NCBI GenBank assembly: GCA_027064285.1
Contig: JAMOPX010000022.1
Span: forward strand, 1-21,850
Origin: Desulfobacterales bacterium
GTDB taxonomy: Bacteria > Desulfobacterota > DSM-4660 > Desulfatiglandales > JALVZP01
DNA: 21,850 bases
Direction: 5' to 3'
The first letter of the stretch is position 1. Each line of letters starts with the position of its first letter. This document shows positions 1 to 6,715 of this stretch, in pieces. Made by a program: the position numbers and the translations under genes. The notes under the pieces were generated by a model that saw only the letters and a program-made list of their open reading frames with translations, searched no databases and had not been told where the DNA came from.

Positions 1-226
1 TATAAGGATATGGCTTTATATACATATTGTAGAGATAAACCTCTCCTTTTTTTATCTTTGCATAGCTATCAGAGATACTTGCCCATCCATTCCTCAAGGA
101 CTTTACTTCTGGACCCAGAAGAACAATACCTGCTTCATAGACCTCATCTATAAAGTAATCATGAGCAGCCTTTCTGTTATAACATACAACTTTTACACCT
201 TCTTCATTTGCACGCTTTTTTCCCAT
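1..226 (-). CDS. smpB: SsrA-binding protein SmpB, N-terminal part (runs off window)
   Basis: SmpB binds tmRNA (SsrA) and delivers it to stalled ribosomes for trans-translation. Reading the minus strand from the ATG at 226 gives 75 codons with no stop before the window edge. They include NRKAAHDYF, EAGIVLLGPEVKSLR and DSYAKIKKGEVYL, the hallmark N-terminal blocks of the SmpB OB-fold; the basic C-terminal tail lies outside the window. A ribosome-binding site, AGGAAGG, sits just before the ATG and overlaps the stop codon region of ptsI, only 9 bp away. It is therefore the last visible gene of the long minus-strand operon. Identification rests on motif recognition and is strong. Confidence 0.95.
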   Translation of the reverse strand, partial: MGKKRANEEGVKVVCYNRKAAHDYFIDEVYEAGIVLLGPEVKSLRNGWASISDSYAKIKKGEVYLYNMYIKPYPY

Positions 227-235
227 TATGCCTTC

Positions 236-2017
236 CTATCCTTGCATGTAAAAATAATCTCCTATTGCATCTATTTCAGGAAATAGCTCTTTCATACTGA
301 CTAACATATAAGATCTAATTTCTTCAGAGGTATTAAAACTCAGGATCTTTTTTACATCCTTTTTCAGTTCTTTTACAGAGATAGATCTGATCAGTTTTTT
401 TATAAAAGGAATGATCCTCGGATTCATACTTAACTGCCTCATCCCAAGAGTAATAAGCAAAGGCACGCATAATGGATCTCCCGCCATTTCACCACAAATA
501 GAAACAGGGATCTTATATTCTTTGCCTCTCTTTATTATCTCTTTTATCATCCTGATTATAGAAGGATGAAAGGGATCGTACAGATATGCTACTTCTTTGT
601 TGGTCCTGTCTATTGCCAAAGTATATTGAATAAGATCGTTGGTGCCTATACTGAAAAAGTCCACATGATGGGCCAAAAGATCTGCTATCATCACAGAAGA
701 AGGAACTTCTAATATTATACCCACCTTGGTGTCAGGATTATAAGCTATATTCTCCTTATTAAGTTCTCTTTTTATATCATTTATAATCTTATTTGCTTCA
801 AGCACTTCATCTACACTGGAAATCAGGGGAAGCATAATCTGTACATTTCCATAAGCACTTGCCATCAATATGGCCTTTAATTGAGACCTGAATATGTGGA
901 TGTTTTTCAAGCAGAATCTAATTGCCCTTAGTCCCAAAGCAGGATTTGTCTCATTTATCTGGGAAAACTCTCCCTTAAATTTGTCACCCCCTATATCCAA
1001 TGTCCTGATTATTACAGGATCTGGAGCCATCACTTGAGCTGCCTTTTTGTATTCTTTAAAAAGCTCTTCTTCTGTTGGAATTCCGCTATGACTTAGATAC
1101 TGAAACTCGGTTCTGTACAAACCTATCCCTTCTGCTCCCAGTTCCTTTAGCCCATAAATTTCATTTAAAAACTCAGTATTTGCCATAACCCTAATTCTAT
1201 GACCATCCAAAGTTATAGCCGGTTTATTTGCCTCTTTCAGTACAAAAGATCTGAGTCTTTCTCTTTGAGCCCTTTTATCCCTGTAGTATAAGATGTCATC
1301 ATCATCAGGATTTACTATAACTTTTCCTGTATCACCATCTACAATGAGTATATTTCCATCTTCTATTTGATTTGTAGCATGACAAAGCCCCATAATAGCT
1401 GGAAGCTCTAATGCTCGTGCTAATATGGCAGTATGAGAAGTAATACCACCGCCATCTGTAATAAATCCCATAACCTTTTTTGCATCTAACCCAGCTGTAT
1501 CTGCGGGAGATAGATCCTGAGCAACGACAATCGATTTTTCTCCAATATCAAAAATTTCATTCTGAGTATGTCCCATAAGATTTCTCAATATCCTCTGGAC
1601 CACATTTTCTACATCATTTATCCTCTCGCTTATATATGGGTCTTCTATCTGAGAGAAAAGATTTTTTATCTCTTCGAATGATTCTTTGAGTGCCCATTCC
1701 GCATTTATTTCTTTTTCTTTTATCCTGTTTATAGTGGCATCATAGAGCATACTGTCGTTAAGAATCATCATATGACTATCCAGAATAAAAGCATGCTCTT
1801 TTAATCTATCAGGGAGTCTATCTTTTAATTCAGAAAGCTGATTCTTAGCTGTCTCCACTGCCTTCTTAAATCTTTCAATCTCGTATGGAACATCCTTTTT
1901 ATCAATCTTTCTTAAAGGAACTTTTATTTTAGATCTATCAATGATATGGGCCTTACCTATAATTATTCCCGGCGAAACAGGAATTCCTTTTAACTCTATC
2001 CTTTTACCCACGCTCAT
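236..2017 (-). CDS. ptsI: Phosphoenolpyruvate-protein phosphotransferase (PTS Enzyme I)
   Basis: Enzyme I takes phosphate from phosphoenolpyruvate and passes it to HPr in the cytoplasm. The 593-residue product has the full family architecture. The N-terminal HPr-binding/phosphohistidine part carries GGGITSHTAILARALE, with the active histidine near residue 195. The PEP-binding barrel carries LYRTEFQYL (around 300), GTNDLIQYTLAIDR (around 458) and the catalytic cysteine in SICGEMAGDP (around 508). Length is close to the usual 570-590. The ATG overlaps the ptsH stop as ATGA, and a GGAG site lies 7 nt upstream, so HPr and EI are translationally coupled. No sugar-specific EII gene is visible, so carbohydrate uptake cannot be inferred; a regulatory PTS is possible. 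Confidence 0.97.
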   Translation of the reverse strand: MSVGKRIELKGIPVSPGIIIGKAHIIDRSKIKVPLRKIDKKDVPYEIERFKKAVETAKNQLSELKDRLPDRLKEHAFILDSHMMILNDSMLYDATINRIKEKEINAEWALKESFEEIKNLFSQIEDPYISERINDVENVVQRILRNLMGHTQNEIFDIGEKSIVVAQDLSPADTAGLDAKKVMGFITDGGGITSHTAILARALELPAIMGLCHATNQIEDGNILIVDGDTGKVIVNPDDDDILYYRDKRAQRERLRSFVLKEANKPAITLDGHRIRVMANTEFLNEIYGLKELGAEGIGLYRTEFQYLSHSGIPTEEELFKEYKKAAQVMAPDPVIIRTLDIGGDKFKGEFSQINETNPALGLRAIRFCLKNIHIFRSQLKAILMASAYGNVQIMLPLISSVDEVLEANKIINDIKRELNKENIAYNPDTKVGIILEVPSSVMIADLLAHHVDFFSIGTNDLIQYTLAIDRTNKEVAYLYDPFHPSIIRMIKEIIKRGKEYKIPVSICGEMAGDPLCVPLLITLGMRQLSMNPRIIPFIKKLIRSISVKELKKDVKKILSFNTSEEIRSYMLVSMKELFPEIDAIGDYFYMQG

Positions 2018-2286
2018 GAAAGTTCTCCAAAGCCCTTTTCAAAAAGATCGGTAAGTTCATCCATAAGAACCTGCGCATCTTCTCCCACTGCCTTTACTTC
2101 CAGTTCTGTGCCTTTTGGACATGCAAGAGTAAGTAAAGATAATATGCTATCACCTTCTATTATGTGATCACCTTTTCTGAAATATAACTTTGCATTATGT
2201 TTTTTTACCAACTCTACAATCATGGCAGCACTTCTTGCGTGTAAACCCAGATTATTTTTTACTTTTAGTTTCTTTTTAACCTCCAT
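2014..2286 (-). CDS. ptsH: Phosphocarrier protein HPr
   Basis: HPr is the small phosphocarrier between Enzyme I and downstream acceptors. The 90-residue product has the active-site histidine (His16) in NNLGLHARSA. Ser47, in EGDSILSLLTLACPKG, aligns with the regulatory Ser46 phosphorylated by HPr kinase in other bacteria. Length is normal. The start overlaps the last 11 bp of rsmI and the stop overlaps ptsI (ATGA). The best Shine-Dalgarno-like sequence, AGAGGA, lies in a short hairpin that ends at the ATG. The stronger GGAGG just after the ATG has no usable start downstream, so this ATG is preferred. HPr/EI placement at the end of a translation operon, without EII genes, hints at a regulatory role; that is inference. 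Confidence 0.95.
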   Translation of the reverse strand: MEVKKKLKVKNNLGLHARSAAMIVELVKKHNAKLYFRKGDHIIEGDSILSLLTLACPKGTELEVKAVGEDAQVLMDELTDLFEKGFGELS

Positions 2287-3130
2287 AGAGGACTTTTTTC
2301 CTCTCTAAGCATTTTTTGTAAGCCTTTCTGTAGGAAAGACCTTCTTTCTTTGATATATATTCGGCAATATCTTTTGTGCTAAGACCTTCTCGAAGCATCA
2401 TATCTACTTCTGACAAAAATTCATCCTTCCAATCATCCTCATCAATTAGTTTGTTTTCTGGAAGTATTATAATAACATACTCACCCTTTATATCCATAGT
2501 CTTAAGTTCATCTATTAGTTTTTCTAATTCCGCCTCTTTTATCTCCTCATGTAACTTTGTAAGTTCTTTGAATAAAAGGATCTTTCTGTTTCCAAAGGTC
2601 TCTTTTATATCTGTTAGGGTGTTTAAGAGTCTATGAGGCGATTCAAAAATCACTATTGGATATGAGAAATTATGTAACTGAAGGAGCTTTCTTTTTCTTT
2701 TTTTCCTATGGGAAGGCAAAAAACCTAAGAAAATAAATTCAGAATAAGGAAGACCAGAGATGGAAATAGCTGTGCTTAAAGCTGACACACCAGGAACAGG
2801 AACAATTTTTATGCCTTCCTGTCTTGCCTTGTTTACTAAATAAGCCCCAGGATCAGATATGCCGGGGGTTCCGGCATCACTTACTAAGGCCACATCTTTT
2901 CCGCTCTTGATCATATTTATTATTTTTTTTGTAATTCTTTCCTGATTTTCCCTTCTATGGCTAATCAGAGGCTTTTTGATTCCATAGTAATTTAAAAGTC
3001 CTTTTGTTCTTGAAATATTTTCAGAAGCTATTAAGTCTGCTTCTTTAAGTACTCTTAAGGCACGAAGGGTAATATCCTCTAAGTTACCAATAGGTGTTGC
3101 AACTATATACAGGATTCCTTGTTTATCCAT
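2276..3130 (-). CDS. rsmI: 16S rRNA (cytidine(1402)-2'-O)-methyltransferase RsmI
   Basis: RsmI 2'-O-methylates C1402 of 16S rRNA in the decoding centre, using S-adenosylmethionine. The tetrapyrrole-methylase fold is evident from YIVATPIGNLEDITLRAL at the N-terminus, VSDAGTPGISDPG, PVPGVSALSTAISISGLP, GFLPSHRKKRKRKL and FESPHRL. The C-terminal extension with alternating charged residues is usual for the family. I place the start at 3130 (MDKQGILYIV, 284 residues) because family members begin close to this motif; an in-frame ATG at 3145 would add five residues. Neither has a clear Shine-Dalgarno sequence. The start overlaps the yraN stop and the 3' end overlaps the ptsH start, consistent with tight coupling in the operon. 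Confidence 0.95.
   Translation of the reverse strand: MDKQGILYIVATPIGNLEDITLRALRVLKEADLIASENISRTKGLLNYYGIKKPLISHRRENQERITKKIINMIKSGKDVALVSDAGTPGISDPGAYLVNKARQEGIKIVPVPGVSALSTAISISGLPYSEFIFLGFLPSHRKKRKRKLLQLHNFSYPIVIFESPHRLLNTLTDIKETFGNRKILLFKELTKLHEEIKEAELEKLIDELKTMDIKGEYVIIILPENKLIDEDDWKDEFLSEVDMMLREGLSTKDIAEYISKKEGLSYRKAYKKCLERKKVLYGG
2287..2304 (-). promoter_or_regulatory. Small hairpin sequestering the ptsH ribosome-binding site
   Basis: On the minus strand AGAGGA and TCCTCT form a perfect 6-bp inverted repeat with a 6-nt loop, abutting the HPr start codon. The left arm contains the only plausible Shine-Dalgarno sequence. The hairpin lies within the last codons of rsmI, so ribosomes finishing rsmI would open it. 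This suggests coupling of HPr synthesis to rsmI translation. The repeat is seen directly; the regulatory role is inference. Confidence 0.35.
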
Positions 3131-3488
3131 CGCATGTAAATGCATTTCTTATATATTCAAACTCTGGATGTTTTCCACTCATATGGACCGCAATAACATC
3201 AAATCTTACTCTTGGATTTTGAAGTCTCTTTTTCTTTATGTAATAAGAGGCAAGCAGAGAAAGTTTCTTCATCTTTTTTCTATTTACTGCCTCTTTTGCA
3301 TATTCTATGGAACGCCTTCTGGTCTTTATCTCAATAAAAACCAGCACATCTCCATCTAATGCGATCAGATCTATTTCTCCTATATTGCATTTGTAATTCC
3401 TCTCTAATACCTTATAGCCCATACCTTCTATTATCTTGCAGGCAAATTCTTCTCCTCTTTTACCAATACTGATGTGGTTAATGCGCAT
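3123..3488 (-). CDS. YraN family protein (UPF0102, endonuclease-like fold)
   Basis: This 121-residue protein belongs to the YraN/UPF0102 family, whose fold resembles Holliday-junction resolvases and restriction endonucleases; its cellular role is not firmly established. Visible family blocks are GKRGEEFACKIIEGMGYKVL near the N-terminus, then GEIDLIALDGD and VFIEIKTRR, which hold the E...D...ExK arrangement typical of that nuclease fold. Length is typical. The start codon overlaps the last 11 bp of rnhB, and the stop overlaps the rsmI start. An rnhB-yraN-rsmI neighbourhood is common in Proteobacteria, which supports the assignment by context as well as motif. Confidence 0.92.
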   Translation of the reverse strand: MRINHISIGKRGEEFACKIIEGMGYKVLERNYKCNIGEIDLIALDGDVLVFIEIKTRRRSIEYAKEAVNRKKMKKLSLLASYYIKKKRLQNPRVRFDVIAVHMSGKHPEFEYIRNAFTCDG

Positions 3489-4047
3489 AAAATTCTCTTA
3501 CACTTTTGTAGGAAAGACGATGTATAGGAGATGGGCCAAATCTTTTGAGAAGCTCTAAGTGCTCTTTTGTAGGATAGCCTTTATGCTTAGCAATGTTATA
3601 AACAGGATAGTCATTGTGATATGCCTTCATTATCCTATCTCTGTAGACTTTTGCCACAATAGATGCAGCAGAAATTAGTTTATTTATTCTGTCTCCTTTC
3701 TTTATGCATTCCTGAGGTATAGAAACAGGTACTTTGTAGATACCATCCACTAATAAAAGATCTGGTTTTATAAAAAGGCCAAAAACCGCCCTTTTCATTG
3801 CCTCTAAGGAAGCATTCAATATATTGAATCTATCTATAAACTCGTGGGAAACTACCCCAACAGACACACTTGTAGCTTTATTGCATATATATTCAAATGC
3901 CTTTTCCCTCTGAGACGCGCTTAAGCATTTAGAATCTTTTATTTCCTTATAAGATAGTAAATATCCTTCTTCCATTATAACAGCTGCTGCTACAACTGGT
4001 CCAACTAATGAACCCCTTCCCGCTTCATCAACGCCTGCTATTACCAT
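3478..4047 (-). CDS. rnhB: Ribonuclease HII
   Basis: RNase HII cleaves the RNA strand of RNA/DNA hybrids and starts removal of single ribonucleotides from DNA. The 189-residue product begins with MVIAGVDEAGRGSLVGPVVA, carrying the diagnostic Asp-Glu of the active site at residues 7-8. It continues with the conserved blocks DSKCLSASQRE, LLVDGIYKVP, IKKGDRINKLISAASIVAKV and HKGYPTKEHLELLKRFGPSPIHR. It is full length for the short bacterial form. AGGTAG lies a few bases before the ATG. It follows rplS by 11 bp and overlaps yraN, so the rplS-rnhB-yraN set is one transcription unit. Confidence 0.97.
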   Translation of the reverse strand: MVIAGVDEAGRGSLVGPVVAAAVIMEEGYLLSYKEIKDSKCLSASQREKAFEYICNKATSVSVGVVSHEFIDRFNILNASLEAMKRAVFGLFIKPDLLLVDGIYKVPVSIPQECIKKGDRINKLISAASIVAKVYRDRIMKAYHNDYPVYNIAKHKGYPTKEHLELLKRFGPSPIHRLSYKSVREFYAH

Positions 4048-4058
4048 TTTCTACCTAA

Positions 4059-4409
4059 TTAATAGCGGCCTCTTTCTTTTATACGCGCAGCCTTTCCTTT
4101 TAGCTCTCTCAGATAATAGAGCCTTGATCTCCTTACCTTACCTCTTTTGATCACCTCTATTTTTTCTATAGCAGGCGAATGCAAAGGGAATATTCTTTCT
4201 ACACCTATGCCATACGATACCTTTCTTACAGTAAAAGTTGCTCCTATATTACCTTTTCTTTTCCTTATTACCACCCCTTCAAAAACTTGGATTCTTTCTT
4301 TGTCCCCTTCTTTTATCTTTACATGAACTCTAACAGTATCTCCTGAGCCAAAATCAGGTATATCTGTTCTCATTTGTTCTTTTTCAAGCATGTCTATAAT
4401 CTTATCCAT
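4059..4409 (-). CDS. rplS: 50S ribosomal protein L19
   Basis: L19 sits at the 30S-50S interface of the large subunit. The 116-residue sequence is colinear with the family: an N-terminal helix with the DIPDFGSGDTVRVHVKIKEG segment, FEGVVIRKRKGNIGATFTVR, VSYGIGVERIFPLHSP, and the basic C-terminus RRSRLYYLRELKGKAARIKE. Length is typical. The ribosome-binding site is modest (CCAGG, about 7 nt before the ATG). Upstream lies not the methyltransferase gene directly but a 429-bp stretch with an apparent structured RNA ending in a hairpin 17 nt from the start codon. That makes RNA-mediated control of rplS and the genes behind it a reasonable hypothesis. Confidence 0.97.
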   Translation of the reverse strand: MDKIIDMLEKEQMRTDIPDFGSGDTVRVHVKIKEGDKERIQVFEGVVIRKRKGNIGATFTVRKVSYGIGVERIFPLHSPAIEKIEVIKRGKVRRSRLYYLRELKGKAARIKERGRY

Positions 4410-4421
4410 GACTTTACCTGG

Positions 4422-4772
4422 TTAACAAAACTGCACATTAGTGCAATTTTGGGTGGGGTATTTGTATTCCGCCTCTTCAGGATGGCCAGCCCCACCTGGC
4501 GGTTTTTGGCCATCCATAGCCCCTGCACCAGGCACAGGAACTAACCTTCTCACCACCCTCTTCCAATCCCTTAGGACAAGTGCTCGTCTTAAGGGAGAAA
4601 AGTCCCTTACAAAGGACTTTCCAAGAAGAGGGAAGGTGAAGGCTGCTCTGAGAACTCTCCAGCTTTTTTGTCTCCCCTTCGGAAGACCCCTCACAGGCTT
4701 GTTCCCTCCAGAGGCCTGATCTCGGGCAGCTGGATTACTCTCAGAGCTTTCTCTCTTCTGCTCTTTAATCAA
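4422..4772 (-). CDS. Doubtful open frame of 116 codons across the structured region
   Basis: A TTG codon at 4772 is preceded by a good ribosome-binding sequence (GAGGAGGAAG). It opens a frame that runs to a TAA 12 bp before rplS, so the position is what an operon gene would have. The product would be basic and rich in Arg, Gly and Pro, and I recognise no family. Against coding: the same DNA forms many long helices, the opposite strand is also open from 4441 to 4719 (a composition effect), and codon choice differs from the AT-rich neighbours. I consider this less likely than an RNA, but the two are not mutually exclusive. Confidence 0.2.
   Translation of the reverse strand: MIKEQKRESSESNPAARDQASGGNKPVRGLPKGRQKSWRVLRAAFTFPLLGKSFVRDFSPLRRALVLRDWKRVVRRLVPVPGAGAMDGQKPPGGAGHPEEAEYKYPTQNCTNVQFC
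4427..4450 (-). terminator. Terminator-like hairpin upstream of rplS
   Basis: On the minus strand AAAATTGCAC and GTGCAGTTTT form a 10-bp stem with a TAAT loop and one G-U pair. The U-run is inside the 3' arm and continues as TTTTGTT. It resembles an intrinsic terminator or attenuator for transcripts arriving from trmD and the SPOUT gene, placed 17 nt before the rplS ATG. The lack of a long independent U-tract makes termination efficiency uncertain. Confidence 0.45.
4427..4747 (-). ncRNA. Candidate large structured RNA or rplS leader, family unknown
   Basis: Helices, in plus coordinates. Domain 1 is closed by 4645-4653/4739-4747 (9 bp) and, after a symmetric 5x5 internal loop, 4659-4664/4728-4733 (6 bp). 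It encloses 4670-4676/4681-4687 and 4694-4698/4714-4718. Domain 2 is closed by 4556-4563/4625-4632 extended by 4551-4554/4635-4638 and 4545-4548/4639-4642. It encloses 4599-4607/4612-4620 and 4567-4573/4590-4596 with 4575-4579/4584-4588 inside. Then come 4522-4528/4532-4538, 4480-4488/4507-4515 and the hairpin at 4427-4450. Seven of eight wobble positions are G-U only on the minus strand. Positions 4471-4540 have 44 of 70 G/C, far above the neighbours. I could not match any Rfam class I know from memory. Function is unknown; position suggests an rplS leader or an operon-embedded non-coding RNA. Confidence 0.55.
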
Positions 4773-4838
4773 TCTTTCTTCCTCCTCTATCTTTTATGCG
4801 CTTAAAAGCACCTGTTTCTACACAAATACTCTTGTGTG

Positions 4839-5420
4839 CTAATATATATTTTTTGTTAACTGTTTTTTCCTCCCCATAAGTCTATCTATTATAATAGCAC
4901 TTGCTGTTCTTACAGAAAGATGTCTATATCCCGATCTTCCATATATAGGCTCTAACACATAATCTGCCATTTCTAATATATCATTATGAAGACCCCATGC
5001 AGTTCCGAATATTAAAAAAACTGGCACCCCTTTTTCAATAATAATTTTGGTATCCTTATATGATATAGCCTTTTCCTCCTTTTTATTAGCATCTGTTGCA
5101 ATAATACATGGTTTGAGCTTTTCCTGCTTCTCTATTTCTTTTAGAGCATCTGAAAGAAACGGTACAATTTTTACTAAGGATATAGCCTCCTTTCTATCTG
5201 GATTGTAGCGAGCTCCATATCCTTTTGTCCAGTGCTCTATAATATCCATTACAAGTCTTTTTTGTTCTTCCACAGGTGTAATTATATAAAATGCCTTTAT
5301 ATCATAAGTTTTTGCAACTCTGGCTATATCATGAATGTCCACTGTAGTTATAGAAGAAACTATTATGTCTTTGTTTTTGTTATAAACAGGATAATGCACA
5401 AGTCCGATATATACTCTCAT
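4839..5420 (-). CDS. SPOUT-type RNA methyltransferase, trmD-associated family
   Basis: The 193-residue protein belongs to the TrmD-neighbour RNA methyltransferase family (Pfam Methyltrn_RNA_4) found between trmD and rplS in Deltaproteobacteria. It is presumed to be an S-adenosylmethionine-dependent trefoil-knot enzyme; its substrate is unknown to me. The N-terminus MRVYIGLVHYPVYNKNKDII with TTVDIHDIARVAKTYDI is characteristic of the family. FLIFGTAWGL and YRHLSVRTASAIIIDRL near the C-terminus match the knot region that binds the cofactor. The ATG overlaps the trmD stop as ATGA. It is followed not by rplS directly but by the 4427-4747 structured region. Confidence 0.88.
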   Translation of the reverse strand: MRVYIGLVHYPVYNKNKDIIVSSITTVDIHDIARVAKTYDIKAFYIITPVEEQKRLVMDIIEHWTKGYGARYNPDRKEAISLVKIVPFLSDALKEIEKQEKLKPCIIATDANKKEEKAISYKDTKIIIEKGVPVFLIFGTAWGLHNDILEMADYVLEPIYGRSGYRHLSVRTASAIIIDRLMGRKKQLTKNIY

Positions 5421-6145
5421 TCTTTCTTTTTCATCTCTTCTATAAAAGAAAGCTCCTCTTTTGTTAACTGAGCTTTTTCCAATAAATCAGGCCTTCTCTC
5501 AAATGTCCTCTTTATAGCCTCTCTTCTCCTCCACTTCTTTATCTCCTCATGATTTCCTGAAAGTAATATTTCTGGAACTTCTAAGCCCTTGAACACCCTG
5601 GGTCTTGTATATTGAGGATATTCTAAAAGTCCATCACTGAATGATTCTTCTAAGTTGGAAAACTCACTGCCTAAAACACCCGGAACAAGTCTGCTTACAG
5701 CATCGATCACAACCAATGCTGCCAACTCCCCACCAGTTAAAACATAATCACCTATGGAAATCTCTTTTTCAGCACACAATATCCTTACTCTTTCATCTAC
5801 TCCTTCGTATCTACCACATATAAGTATAAGCTGATCGTATTTAGAAAGATCCCATGCCATTTCCTGATTAAATTTTTCCCCTTGAGGAGATAATAGCACC
5901 ACAAGGCTGTTCTGTTCTCTATCTATGGAGTCAAGGGCATTATAGATAGGTTCAGGTTTCATAACCATTCCTTCTCCACCACCATAAGGTCTATCATCTG
6001 TATTTTTATGTCTTCCAGAAGAAAAATCTCTGATGTTCACCATACTCACTTTTATTATCCCTTTTTCTATTGCTTTTCCCAAAACTCCGCATCTCAAATA
6101 TGAACGAAAGATTTCAGGAAATATGGTAAGGACATCAAACCTCAT
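5417..6145 (-). CDS. trmD: tRNA (guanine(37)-N1)-methyltransferase
   Basis: TrmD makes m1G37 next to the anticodon, which prevents +1 frameshifting. The 242-residue product shows the full family pattern: MRFDVLTIFPEIF at the start, RPYGGGEGMVMKPEPI, LLSPQGEKFNQ, ICGRYEGVDERV, the cofactor-binding knot SIGDYVLTGGELAALVVIDA, and PQYTRPRVFKGLEVPEILLSG towards the C-terminal domain. Length is typical. It overlaps rimM upstream (ATGA) and the SPOUT gene downstream (ATGA), so all three are probably translationally coupled. No unusual residues were noticed in the motifs. Confidence 0.97.
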   Translation of the reverse strand: MRFDVLTIFPEIFRSYLRCGVLGKAIEKGIIKVSMVNIRDFSSGRHKNTDDRPYGGGEGMVMKPEPIYNALDSIDREQNSLVVLLSPQGEKFNQEMAWDLSKYDQLILICGRYEGVDERVRILCAEKEISIGDYVLTGGELAALVVIDAVSRLVPGVLGSEFSNLEESFSDGLLEYPQYTRPRVFKGLEVPEILLSGNHEEIKKWRRREAIKRTFERRPDLLEKAQLTKEELSFIEEMKKKE

Positions 6146-6711
6146 CTCCTTTTTTTCTTCTTCTTTTTCTTAGTCTCTGCCAGCTCTAACAGCCCTTCTA
6201 AGGGTTCTATGATCATCTTCCCAGCTTCTATGTTCACATCTTTTATCACATCCTCAATAGCAGGAATAAGATATTCCTTCTCTTTGTCTTTTACTATATA
6301 AACATCGTTACTGCCTGTAGGGAGAATCTGCACGATCTTACCCAGATATTTACCGGATACAAGATAAACCTTCAGACCAATCAGTTCATACCAGAAGAAC
6401 TCCCCTTCATCTTTCTGGAGGATATCCTTTGGAATATATATATCTGCATCTCTGAGTTCTTCTGCTTTGTTTCTGGTATTAACTCCTTTTAATTCTACCA
6501 AAAAATACCCCTTATGGGGCTTTAAAGAAAGAACCCCTCCTTCTTGCCATTCACCATTTTTTGTATGTATAAATATACTTCTTACCTGCGAGAAGATGGT
6601 AACAGAGTCTGAATAAACCTTTATCTTTAACCAACCCCTTATACCATGAGGTTTTACCACCTTCCCGATAAGGAGCAGGTTTTCCGGGATTAGATTATCT
6701 GCCCGGTTCAA
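6142..6711 (-). CDS. rimM: Ribosome maturation factor RimM (TTG start)
   Basis: RimM binds S19 and the 16S 3' domain and assists 30S maturation. The product has the N-terminal RimM barrel (LLLIGKVVKPHGIRGWLKI, YFLVELKGVNTRNKAEELR) and the C-terminal PRC-barrel-like part (FFWYELIGLKVYL, GSNDVYIVKDKEKEYLIPAI). It ends in an unusual run of seven lysines plus two arginines. The only suitable start of this frame is a TTG at 6711; an in-frame stop lies just upstream. There is no clear Shine-Dalgarno sequence, and the codon is 4 bp after the khpA stop, so initiation probably depends on coupling. The stop overlaps trmD. A leucine-to-methionine start at TTG is inferred. Confidence 0.93.
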   Translation of the reverse strand: MNRADNLIPENLLLIGKVVKPHGIRGWLKIKVYSDSVTIFSQVRSIFIHTKNGEWQEGGVLSLKPHKGYFLVELKGVNTRNKAEELRDADIYIPKDILQKDEGEFFWYELIGLKVYLVSGKYLGKIVQILPTGSNDVYIVKDKEKEYLIPAIEDVIKDVNIEAGKMIIEPLEGLLELAETKKKKKKKRR

Positions 6712-6715
6712 GATC

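Noticed and set aside
2376..2636. Plus-strand frame of 86 codons opposite rsmI
   Set aside because: Serine-rich antisense shadow of a well-supported gene, without start signals.
4441..4719. Plus-strand open frame of 92 codons in the G/C-rich block
   Set aside because: No ribosome-binding site, antisense to the operon, and openness is explained by base composition and the inverted-repeat structure.
4427..4747. RNase P RNA, because GGAAAGTCC and ACCGCC occur
   Set aside because: GGAAAGTCC lies in a simple hairpin here and the universal partner segment (ACAGAA...GGCTTA) is missing; the helices do not match P1-P4.
4427..4747. tmRNA, given the length and the nearby smpB
   Set aside because: There is no tRNA-like acceptor with TTCGA arm and CCA end, and no tag reading frame.
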